The notes under the pieces: model-generated
Seen by the model: the letters and a program-made list of their open reading frames with translations, nothing else
Told to the model about the DNA's origin: nothing
Databases searched by the model: none
DNA from: Omphiscola glabra
Lineage: Eukaryota > Mollusca > Gastropoda > Lymnaeidae
NCBI GenBank assembly: GCA_964017045.1
Contig: OZ024808.1
Span: 22,433,418-22,497,417, forward strand
Length of the DNA: 64,000 nt
Direction: 5' to 3'
Translations under genes and position numbers: made by a program
In this document: piece after piece, positions 34,492-46,000 of the stretch
Layout of the letters: the number at the start of each line of letters is the position of its first letter
Numbering within the stretch: the first letter of the stretch is position 1

Positions 34492-34563
34492 GGCCCATTG
34501 GTCTAGGGGTATGATTCTCGCTTTGGGTGCGAGAGGTCCCGGGTTCAAATCCCGGACGGGCCC
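34492..34563 (+). tRNA. tRNA-Pro (TGG), one acceptor mismatch
   Basis: 72 nt, anticodon loop TTTGGGT (anticodon TGG). The 5' acceptor strand reads GGCCCAT against ACGGGCC, so one A-C mismatch sits in the acceptor stem; the other stems are intact. T-run about 6 nt downstream. Confidence 0.93.
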
Positions 34564-35450
34564 AAAACTTTTTTCTCTCGCATTACGGGGGAAATATAAT
34601 TGATATTTTTTTATTTTTAAAGTATAAATATAGCACAAATAGAGCTTTAATTTGCAGCATCTGTCACTCATATATTTAATTTTATAGCATCTGTCACTTA
34701 GATAATAATTATATAAAATCTGTCGCTTACATATTTGAACAGCTGTCACATATTGGATGCGTTACGCATAATGTGTAAATGCGGTTGCTAAGCTAATTAT
34801 GTAGCATCTGTCATGTATTAAAAACAGCTGCCACCAATTGCATCACTTACCAGTTCAAAATCTAAGTAACAGCTGCCACTTAAATTTTTAAATATTTCGC
34901 GCCTACGCCTACATTACATGATTGTGTTCTAGAAAAACAGCTGCCATGTGTTTATATTGTAGACTACAAGATTAATATCTGTCAATTATATGTTTATACA
35001 TTGGCTTTATTGAGAAGTTCGAAAAATTAGGGTTTATTTCTTATAAAATCGAAACGTATTATTTATTATATTATCTGTTGAAGAAGGCATCTAGCAGACT
35101 TCCTCTGATTTGTCTTGTCTTTTATTTTCATTAATCTACTTCAATACTTTTTCTTACCCCCAACCCCGCTTCATAACTGGTTCATTTCGGGGGGGGGGGG
35201 GTAAGTTCTGAGCCGTTGTATTTATCTTGTCTTTTAACTGCCGAATTTCAGAAGATTAATTCACAGCATGATTTTGGTATGTTTCATAATAGTTGTAGTT
35301 GTTTAAAGACATCGCAAATTCCCGCCTAAAAGCTGTGCAACGAAACTGCAATGTTTTAAAAAATGTAAAACTAACTTCCAGGGCCTTCATTTCACCATTA
35401 ATTAATTAATTAGGTATGCAAATTTTTTAAATATATTATCCAAAAATGAT
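34564..35450. other. AT-rich spacer
   Basis: It contains several copies of 'CATCTGTCAC'/'CAGCTGCCAC'-type short motifs (34,640-34,950) and a G-run at 35,189. No gene is seen. Confidence 0.45.
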
Positions 35451-35451
35451 T

Positions 35452-35523
35452 GGGCCCGTCCGGGATTTGAACCCGGGACCTCTCGCACCCAAAGCGAGAA
35501 TCATACCCCTAGACCAACGGGCC
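35452..35523 (-). tRNA. tRNA-Pro (TGG)
   Basis: 72 nt on the minus strand with a fully paired GGCCCGT/ACGGGCC acceptor, anticodon TGG, and a T-run just beyond the 3' end on that strand. Same sequence as the copy at 15,675-15,746 as far as I can read. Confidence 0.97.
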
Positions 35524-36204
35524 ATAATAATTATACGCACATACACTTAATACATGAAGTTTTATTTGAATCTCGTAACATATTAGCACATAGAACAGGT
35601 GTAATCTTCTATAAATACACTGTCATGCCCATTATGAGTATCGATCCATTTACCTAACGGTGAATGCAGGAAACAACGTGTTACTTCCCAAACAATTTTT
35701 TTTATATCAAAACCAAACCAACAATTAACATGATGCAAATTAACCTTTTCGCTACCGATGACTTCGACGCGACATCATGATCACCCACTTTCAAATACCA
35801 AGGACGTCACATAGTCGTCATAACAAAAAGGCAAAGAACTTTTCTGAAATACCAAGGACGTCACGTCGACGTCATATTTCAATGCTATATATTTCTTTAT
35901 TGGTTTCTCTAAAGGGGAGTTAAAAAGCGAATTGAATAGAGAATGAAATTACCGGAAATTTCTTCGTTTTTTAGTTTTGTTTTGCTGAGTCAGCAAAAAT
36001 TGTTGTCAAAACCCAGCGGAAGGTAAGGGGTTAAAACAAGGCCATGCCGCAGTCGATCGGGTCTTAAGACAAAAAAAAAAATCATTAATAAATTGATATC
36101 TGATTTCTTATTCTGTGATATCTTATTATCGTATTATATTTTCAATAAATTAAATTAAAGCAAGTGAGTCTAAGTGAAATTTTGAGTAAATAAATTGAGT
36201 TTAA

Positions 36205-36440
36205 ACATCCTCCATAGTATTTATACCATTTCGTCTACCATATTATATATACCATTTCGTCATCCATATTATATATACCATTTCGTCTACCATATTATAT
36301 ATACCATTTCGTCTACCATATTATATATACCATTTCGTCTACCACATTATATATACTATTTCGTCTGCCATATTATATATACCATTTCGTCGACCATATT
36401 ATATTTACCATTTCGTCTACCATATTATATATACCATTGC
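36205..36440. repeat. 26-bp AT-rich minisatellite, about 9 copies
   Basis: The unit contains CCATATTATATATACCATTT followed by CGTC. Confidence 0.93.
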
Positions 36441-36537
36441 AAAACCAACGCTCTTGCTCGATCTTACATTTTATAAAGGATTTATTTAAAAAAGAACACG
36501 TTTATAAGGGTTGTTTATTTTTTACAAGGCTCTTACT

Positions 36538-36740
36538 CATCATCATCATCATCAGTGGCGCTACAGCCTTCCATGTCGGATAGATCCGTAGATTTCCGTC
36601 TCCATGCGCGAACCCCCAACTGGTGTAAGTCCTTCTCTACATCGTCGATCCATCTCAGTCTTCTTCGAGCCGACTGTCCTAGGGTTTCTGCAAATAGATC
36701 ACGTTTGCTGCTCTACAAGTCGGGATCCTATGAGTAGAGA
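36538..36740 (-). pseudogene. LINE C-terminal fragment with a GAT-repeat tail
   Basis: The minus strand gives a degraded form of the 'RWIDDVEKDL' LINE tail and ends in 'CGCCACTGATGATGATGATG', the same terminus as related copies. Confidence 0.72.
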
Positions 36741-36858
36741 TTGATTGTGCACAGTTTTGCACTGAACGGAACGCTTTCACAGTGCGCTCAGCACGTGAAC
36801 ATTTTACTTCCTGCAGACAACATCTTCGGTAGATTTAGTAACATACGACCAGCTTTAG

Positions 36859-37038
36859 GGCCGCTTGCTGGCAGCAACAGCTTCATGTGCCAACAGTAGC
36901 AGACCTGTGACGAAAGATAAACCAGCAGACATGCCGCATCCCTGGCAGACAGACTGTGACCCATTTAACCTCACGAGCACCGGGTTCCTGGGCAGGAAGA
37001 GAGATGAGATGTTGGTCAACGAGGTCCTACTCAGCAAG
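36859..37038 (+). CDS. Unknown split gene, exon 1 candidate
   Basis: Open from 36,859 to an AAG|GTAAAT donor at 37,038. If coding starts at ATG 36,931 this exon gives 36 residues, 'PHPWQTDCDPFNLTSTGF' then a Lys/Arg-rich end. Codon use and sharp donor placement support it. The 5' boundary is uncertain. Confidence 0.6.
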
Positions 37039-40000
37039 GTAAATTAGACTAGTTACTAGTTATAGATAACAAGGTTCAGGATAACGTTAGAGTCTGGCGT
37101 TTGAGAGAATCTGCCTGTGGCATTAATTTGGTTCATTTAATTATGTGAGATAGACGCATTCCTGTTTGAAATAATAAACATAGAATCCTTATGCGGATAA
37201 CTTTACACATATTATTAGTAAAACATATTAACTCATTTCTACTAGAGCAGGACCCAGACCTGTTTACTCTTACGATTTTGGCGTACAATGTACGATTTTG
37301 AGGTGTATAAATTATAAATACAGTATGTTTATTTTTTACTATTACGATTATGTATTGAATCATTTTGTGATGATGTTGTGCTATTTTAAGAGTTTGGGGG
37401 TAAACGGGTCTGCTAGAGTTATCGAATATAAATGAGGCAAATATATATTTATAGGCCCACATATATATATGTGTATATATTTTGGATTAGTTAATTGATA
37501 AAAGCTCATTGAAATGTGTTAAAAGTTACATAAAAACTATTTCCCCACCTCCATCCGGAACGATTGAACAATTCATGTGTTTTATTTAACATGACTTGTG
37601 TTTTTTTTTTGTCGTGATTGGACATCTACTGGATCTAAATAGTTCTTTAAAAACATGTTATGCTTTGCAGTTCATGAGGACTTGAAATAAACAGAGATAA
37701 CGAACATCGTTTACAAGGACCTGATTAGTCTTTAGAGCAGCGGTTCTCAACCTTTGGGGGTCGAACGACCCTTTCCCAAGGGTCGCCTAAGACCATCGGA
37801 CGACACATATACTCTACAGTTATGAAAAGCAACGAAAATAATCTTATGTTTGGGGTCGACACAAAATGATGAACTGTATTAAAGGGTCGCGGCATTAGGA
37901 AGATTGAGAACCACTGCTTTAGAGTTTTTGTGAAATACAGCACCCACAAAATGTCTCTGAATCTCTATTTGATATGAAGGGTGTGCAAAAACAAAAACAA
38001 CAACACGTTTTGCCTTTACTTTCCTTTGTTATATTGATCAAAGTTTTGCGCACCAGATTTATTCATGTTTTTTTGTTTTGTGTGCCGTAGAACAAGATTG
38101 GTAAAGGCAAGCTGAGAGGCAGGAGCGTACCCAGGAACCTTTGTTTCGGTGACACCCTGCATGATCCCTGGACCGCAGCCCATGGTGAGTTTCAGTTTTG
38201 ACATACATTGTGTCACGATTGTTTGGAAGTTGTAAATGGACGTACCTAGGGGAGTTGAAGGGGGTCACAGCCCTGAGCTGAACCGTCGAAATTTTTATAT
38301 AATGTTAGGGAGCGTGATTTTTCGGTACTTTGCTCTACGTGGGATTTAGTCAAGGGGCGTCACTGAAGGCTCGTCAATAACGGTAAGTCACTGAAGGTAC
38401 GTCACTGAAGGCTCGTCAATAACGGTAAGTCACTGAAGGTACGTCACTGAATTTATGTCACTGAAGTTATGTCACTCAAGTTAAGTGACTGAAGGTAAGT
38501 CACTGAAGTTAAGTCGCTGAAGGTAAGTCACTGAAGGTAAGTCACTGAAGGTAAGTCACTGAAGTTACGTCAATGAAGGTACCTCAGTTAGGTACGTCAA
38601 TGATCGTGCGTCACTGATGGTGCGTCACCGAAGGTGCGTCACTGAACGTACGTCAATGAAGGTAAGTCATTGAAGGTGCGTTATTGAAACTAAGTCGATG
38701 GCCACAATAACAAACAACAAATGGACATTATTTCAAACATAACTAATCATCACGATTATTTAATGATACTGCACATCGACATCGATATAGACATCCACAT
38801 AGACATCCACATAGAAATCGACATAGCCATCCACATTGACATCCACATTGACATCCACATAGACATCCACATAGACATCGACATAGACATCGACATCAAC
38901 ATAGACATCGACATAGACATAGACATCCACATTGACATCCACATAGACATCCACATAGACATCCACATTGACATCCATATAGACATCTACATAGACATCG
39001 ACATAGACATCGACATAGACATCCACATAGACATCGACATAGACATCCACATTGACATCCACATAGACACCCACATAGACATCGACATAGACATCGACAT
39101 AGACATCGATATAGACATCCACATTGACATCCACATAGACATACACATAGACATCGACATAGACATCGATATAGACATCCACATAGACATCCACATAGAC
39201 ATCCATGTTGACATCAACTTAGACATCCATATAGACATCTACATAGACATTCACGATGAGATCACTGATTGTTTTAATGATACTTCACGATGATCGCTGA
39301 TAATCCGATATTAATCGTAAATAGAGAAAATAGTATGAGCTTCATCATAATCGCCGACGGCAATGTAGTTTTTAAACGTGACGCAATGATGATAATAACC
39401 TCGCCATTACATGCTTCTTTTGTCTAACTTTCATCCGTGGCTAGCTATAACCGGTTGGTCCGGTCACCTCCCCACCAAGAGAGAAATGACAGGCGAGGTA
39501 GAGGAATTTAACAATGACTACCTGCAGATGAATAGGGTAAGTCGGGCCATTTCAACGCCTACAACGTACCAGGGGTTGAGGGGATGTGTGGGGGAGAGAC
39601 AAAAGTGGGGTTGTGTGTGGGGTGGGTGGAGAGGGGGGGCATCTCACTGCTGCTCTTACAAGGCGTGTCCAAAAAAAAAAGAGCCTACGCCTAAACGGGA
39701 GTGATAGTGTATTGTTTTTTTGTACAAGGGGTCCAGTTGTTTTTTGTACAAGGGGTCCAGTTGTTTTTTGTACACGGGGTCCAGTTATTTTTTGTACAAG
39801 GGGTCCAGTTGTTTTTTGTACAAGGGGTCCAGTTGTTTTTTCGTACAAGGGGTCCAGTTATTTTTTTGTACAAGGGCTCCAGCTGTTTTTTGTACACAGG
39901 GTCCAGTTGTTTTTTTTACAAGGGGTCCAGTTGTTTTTGTACAAGTGGTCCAGTTGTTGTTTGTACAAGGAGTCCAGTTGTTTTTTGTACAAGGGGTCCA

Positions 40001-43000
40001 GTTGTTTTTTTGTACAAGGGGTCCAGTTTTTTTGTACAAGGAATCCAGTTGTTTTTTGTACAAGGGGTCCAGTTGTTTTTTTGTACAAGGGGTCCAGTTT
40101 TTTTTTGTACAAGGGGTCCAGTTGTTTTTTTGTACACGGGTCCAGTTGTTTTTTTGTACAAGGGGTCCAGTTGTTTTTTGTACAAGGGGTCCAGTTGTTT
40201 TTTTGTACAAGGGGTCCAGTTGTTTTTTTATACAAGGGGCCCAGTTGTTTTTTGTACAAGGGGTCCAGTTATTTTTTGTACAAGGGGTCCAGTTGTTTTT
40301 TGTACAAGGGGTCCAGTTGTTTTTTCGTACAAGGGGTCCAGTTATTTTTTTGTACAAGGGCTCCAGCTGTTTTTTGTACAAGGGGTCCAGTTGTTTTTTT
40401 TACAAGGGGTCCAGTTGTTTTTTGTACAAGTGGTCCAGTTGTTGTTTGTACAAGGAGTCCAGTTGTTTTTTGTACAAGGGGTCCAGTTGTTTTTTTGTAC
40501 AAGGGGTCCAGTTTTTTTGTACAAGGGGTCCAGTTGTTTTTTTATACACGGGTCCAGTTGTTTTTTTGTACAAGGGGTCCAGTTGTTTTTTGTACAAGGG
40601 GTCCAGTTGTTTTTTTGTACAAGGGGTCCAGTTGTTTTTTTATACAAGGGGCCCAGTTGTTTTTTGTACAAGGGGTCCAGTTGTTTTTTGTACAAGGGGT
40701 CCAGTTGTTTTTTGTACAAGGGGTCCAGTTATTTTTTTGTACAAGGGCTCCAGTTGTTTTTTGTACACGGGGTCCAGTTGCTTTTTTGTACAAGGGGTCC
40801 AGTTGTTTTTTGTACAAGGGGTCCAGTTGTTGTTTGTACAAGGAGTCCAGTTGTTTTTTGTACAAGGGGTCCAGTTGTTTTTTTGTACAAGGGGTCCAGT
40901 TGTTTTTTTGTACAAGGGGTCCAGTTGTTTTTTGTACAAGGGGTCCAGTTGTTTTTTTGTACAAGGGGTCCAGTTGTTTTTTGTACAAGGGGTCCAGTAG
41001 TTTTTTTTTCACGGGGTCCAGTTGTTTTTTTTGTACAAGGGGTCCAGTTGTTTTTTGTACAAGGGGTCCAGTTGTTTTTTGTACAAGGGGTCCAGTTGTT
41101 TTTTTGTACACGGGGTCCAGTTGTTTTTTTTTGTACAAGGGGTCCAGTTGTTTTTTGTACAAGGGGTCCAGTTGTTTTTTTGTACAAGGAGTCCAGTTGT
41201 TTTTTTTTGTACACGGGATCCAGTTGTTTTTTGTACACCGCGTCCAAGTGTTACAAGAAGAGAGTCTCATTTTCTGTAATGTATGCCACCCTTTAAATAA
41301 TAGTCCTACTGGCAGTCTTACACACTACATTCGATCTTTAAATGATAGTCCTACAGACAGTCCTAAAGCATGTCGGCATTTAAATGATAGTCCTACAGAC
41401 AGTCCTAAAGCATGTCGGCATTTAAATGATAGTCCTACAGACAGTCCTAAAGCATGTCGGCATTTAAATGATAGTCCTACAGACAGTCCTAGACTATACT
41501 CGTTGCGCTATATCGAATAATATGAGAGTCCACTCCGAAAGAAAAGCAACTTTCTTATATGAGTTCTAACCGTCACCCATGACGTCACGCATGACGTCAC
41601 GTATGACGCTCGCTGCTTGACAGTGCTATTAATATAACACATGTTGAGTAGGGGGAGGGGCCATTTGTGAAAAGAAAGCAGCTTCAAAAGCACAATATAT
41701 CAGAGATTCTTGTGTACTATACGATGTTCCATTTGGGTCATCCAGCGGCGTGGAGAGAGGCGATTTGCTGTTGGGAACCAGCTTATAATCCTAGAAGAAT
41801 AATCCCAGGCCTTGTGGATTTCGCCCGGCGAAGAATCACACCATCGTCCCCTTGTGACGGACGGATGCCAGCAATGCATTATAATGCACTATCTGCGACA
41901 ACGCAACCACGTTGCGCTTGTAAGATTCGTAAATTGTCGTAGATCACTGGAAGAGGTGCGTAATCTCTAATACAAATTCCCACATGTCGCTCCACATATA
42001 TCCACCAACGCTCAGCTGTATTGACTCTTCATGGTCTTAAGAGATTACCACATAATTTTGAGAAATACTTGCATATATTATGAAGAAGAAACGTCATTGG
42101 AGAACGTGTTCTTTCGTGTGTACTTGGTGCGTACGACGGGGAAGAACGTGAATGGGGGCCGATCACGGTGTGCATCGGGGCAGACAAGATCCATTCCGGT
42201 TGTCACGAGCTCCCTATGCTAAGTGACCCTTGGTCTATATTCTTATACAACACCTCTGACACCACCTTGTTTTGATGTGTCCAAGGAAACACAATAACTA
42301 TATACAATAAACAAAGTCTTCAATATAACGTAAAATGACTAAAGCTAATTTATTGTTTAAATGTTCTAAGTAAAGTAATATGCAATCTACAATGAGAATA
42401 ATAGCATGCGCTATGAAGAAATACACTTCGAAATAATAGGATGATTTTCGTACATATATGATTACTAAAATGGCATTACAATAGTGATTCTAGATATTGA
42501 GCAACTCTGCATCATACAATCGAAACGCTACCATACGACTAAGTGGAGTCTTGCAAGACTGTCGCCCCCTCTACAGCGTGAATCTGTCTTATGGCCTATC
42601 GTCGTGGTTGTTAGCGTCTCTTGTTGTCTCTCTGCACTGGCATCTGCGCACACACTCCCTCACGAGTTTGTGACGATTAGTTATGGCGTTAAAAGGTGGC
42701 TATTCCTGAAATACATGAATAAGTCACCTACACCAAGTGATCTATGCTAAGCCCTATCTAACTACTTACCGTAGACTTCCAAAATACTAAATCTCTACAT
42801 AACGTAACTATCATAAAGCTCCTCCATACATACACCTTACATACACTTACCTCTCTATGTTGATACTGTTCTACGTTGATACTGCGGCAAGGCTGGTACT
42901 AGGTAAGTCTATGTGTCTGAGCTCTGACGAGAGAAGTCTCATGTGTGGGCCGTAGTGCTCAGTGAAACTACCGAATTAGATGTCCCTACTTATACCCCTC

Positions 43001-46000
43001 GTTCCTACCCAAACTTCTTTGTTGGTCCAAGAATGCTATCTCTTAACACATTCCTGACCCCTATCGTTTCCAGTCAATTAGGAATTTCCGTCCTTAACCC
43101 CAAAAGTATCCATGCCCCAAAACTTGTCCCCCGACCCTGTCCGTCGTGACCCATAGGTTACCCTAACATTGGAGCTCTCTCTCTCCTGTCCCGCCCCAGT
43201 AAATCAACCAGTGGACACCCCCGCCCCAGTGACCGCACCCTCACCCGCCCCAGTAACGGTCACCGTGTGACACCGGTATTATTATTATTATAAGGTTATT
43301 ATTTTCGACATTTTGAGCTTGAATTCCTTCGGTTCCAGTGTATTTGAGTACATTATTGTTTTCGACACTTTTAGCATGAATTCCTATAGTTTCTAGTGTA
43401 TTCTAGTGTATTATTTTATTCTTCTTTTCTGATCCTGAATAGAAAGTTGAAAATCAAGACACAGTTTGGTGTAGCGGTATGCGTCAATCTATCTTAATAG
43501 TTATCACACGTTGTAATATGATAAAAATATAGAAAATAAAACACAAAAATGGAAATACATTGAAGGTTCATGCATTTGTATTTTCGTATTTGGTGACGCG
43601 TATAACAAAGGGAGAGCACGTGCTTTACATTAAGCTCGATTAATTTTTTCCTTGCGTTGTGTAAGGCTGCCATCACAACCGGTGTCGTCACGCCCAAAGA
43701 ATCACGTATTTTCCGAAAAACTCACTTCCGGAAGTATGCGCCTGCTGTGGTCGACGGCAAGAGGCTGTCGAAGAAAATTGAGAGACCGCCACCCAAGAGA
43801 TTGGACCCCAACACAGTTTACGGGAAGGTTGAAGCGTACGTACCCCGTGATTGTCATACGAATGTCAGTGGTCGGTTAGGTAATAACTTACACCAGAATT
43901 AAACTTGTTTGATTTGTCGTGACTTGGTGGGCAGTAGGTCAACTTCGAGCTACAAAAAAAAAAATGAAAGTAAACAAAAAAATAATTACTTAAATTTTTT
44001 AAATTATTTCTAAAGAATTTTTTGTAACAAATCTGTTTGTTGTTGTTTTTTTTCCAACGTTTACATCTCTGGGTTAACATGCATCTACTTTGATGCAAGG
44101 AGATCTCCATTAAAACTGAATGCTGCTGAATAAATTCTGAATGCATCCTAAAAAGACCAGCTGTCTAAAGTATGCCCCCACCCCCTACCTTTTTTCCCTT
44201 TCACGAATTAACTCACTAAAAAAGCACAATGGGCAATGCTTTCATGTCTAATCACTTCTCATCTTCTTCTTCTTATGCCTTTTTACCCCGTCTGGGGCAT
44301 AGGCCGTCCACAAGAATTTTTCACTAATCCCGGTCCTGCGCTTTTCTTTCCAATTGCTTCCAGGTGTATCCCATATTTTGCGTGTCTGTCTCTAGCTCGC
44401 GTCTCCATGTATTGTTAGGTCTTCCTCTCTTTCTTTTTCCCTGTGGATTCCATGTTAGGCATTGTCTGGTAGTGCTATCTGGGGGTTTTCTCAGAGTATG
44501 CCCAATCCACCTCCATCTTTTCTTTATGATGTCTTCATCAATGGGCACCTGATATGTCCTTTCTAATAGATCTTTGTTGGTGATGGTATTTGGCCATTTG
44601 ATGTTAAGGATTTTTCTAAGGCATGTGTTATGAATGTCTGCACTTTCTGTGTAATGCTGGCTGATGTTTTCCACGTTTCTGCTCCATATAGTAGGACTGT
44701 TTTGACATTTGTGTTAAAGATTCTGACTTTGGTTTGAAGTTTCAGCTGCTTCGACTCCCATATTTTCTTTAATAACACAAATGCTGATCTAGCTTTTCCA
44801 ATTCTAGATCTCACGTCTGCGTCGGATCCGCCGTTTGTGTCTATGGTGCTGCCTAAGTAATTGAAGGACTCCACTTCTTCCAGTGCCTTTCCTTCAAGAC
44901 AGATATGCTCTTGGTTGGATGAGTTTACCTTCATGATTTTCGTCTTGCTTTTATTTAGATTGAGTCCGAGCTGTGATGAAAAGGTGGCTACATCTTTTGT
45001 TTTTTCCTGCATTTGTTGCTGGTTGTGGGACAGAAGTGCAATGTCATCTGCAAAGTCTAGGTCATTCAGTTGTTCCCAGAGTGTCCACTGTATCCCATTC
45101 CTTTTTTTTGTCTGTGGATTTTTTCATTATCCAGTCAATGGCAAGGATGAATAGAAATGGGGACAAGAGGCATCCTTGTCTGACTCCTGTTTCGACTGTA
45201 AAGGCATCTGTGAGTCTACCTTCGTGGACCACCCTGCATGTCATTTCTTCATAAGAGCTCTGAATGATCCTGACTAATTTCCCTGGTACTCCATAGTGTC
45301 GAAGAAGTTTCCACAATGTTTGTCGGTCCAGGCTATCAAAGGCCTTTTCGTAGTCTATAAAATTTATGTATAAAGGGGAGTTCCATTCAATGGATTGTTC
45401 TACAATGATTCTCAGTGCTGCAATTTAATCTGTGCATGATCTGTTTTGGCGGAATCCAGCCTGTTGATCTCGTAAATCACTTCTCATAACCACGAAGTTT
45501 ACCACGACGATTACCGCGAAGTTTACCACGACGATTACCACGACGATTACCACGACTTTTACCACGAAGTTTACCACGACGATTACCACGAAGTTTAACA
45601 CGACAACAACCACGACGATTACCACGACGTTTACCACAAAGTTTACCACGACGATTACCACTACGATTACCACGACGTTTACCGCGACGATTATTGCGAA
45701 GTTTACCACGGCGATTATTGTAAAGTTTACCACGACGATTACCACGACGATTACCACGAAGTTTAACACGACGATTACCACGACATTTAACACGACGAAT
45801 ATCACGATGATTACCACGACGATTACCACGACGGTTACCACGACGATTACCACGACGATTACCACGACTGTTACCACGACGATTACCATGAAGTTTACCA
45901 CTACGATTACCACGACGATTACCACGAAGTTTACCACGAAGTTTACCACGAAGTTTACCACGACGATTACCACGACGATTACCACGACGATTACCACGAC

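Noticed and set aside
38721..39293. A 190-codon DIHIDI frame
   Set aside because: Period-6/12 DNA repeat, open on both strands.
39586..41520. A 644-codon plus frame and many long minus frames across 39.6-41.5 kb
   Set aside because: They are readings of the 23-25-bp array; all six frames stay open and change register with T-run length.
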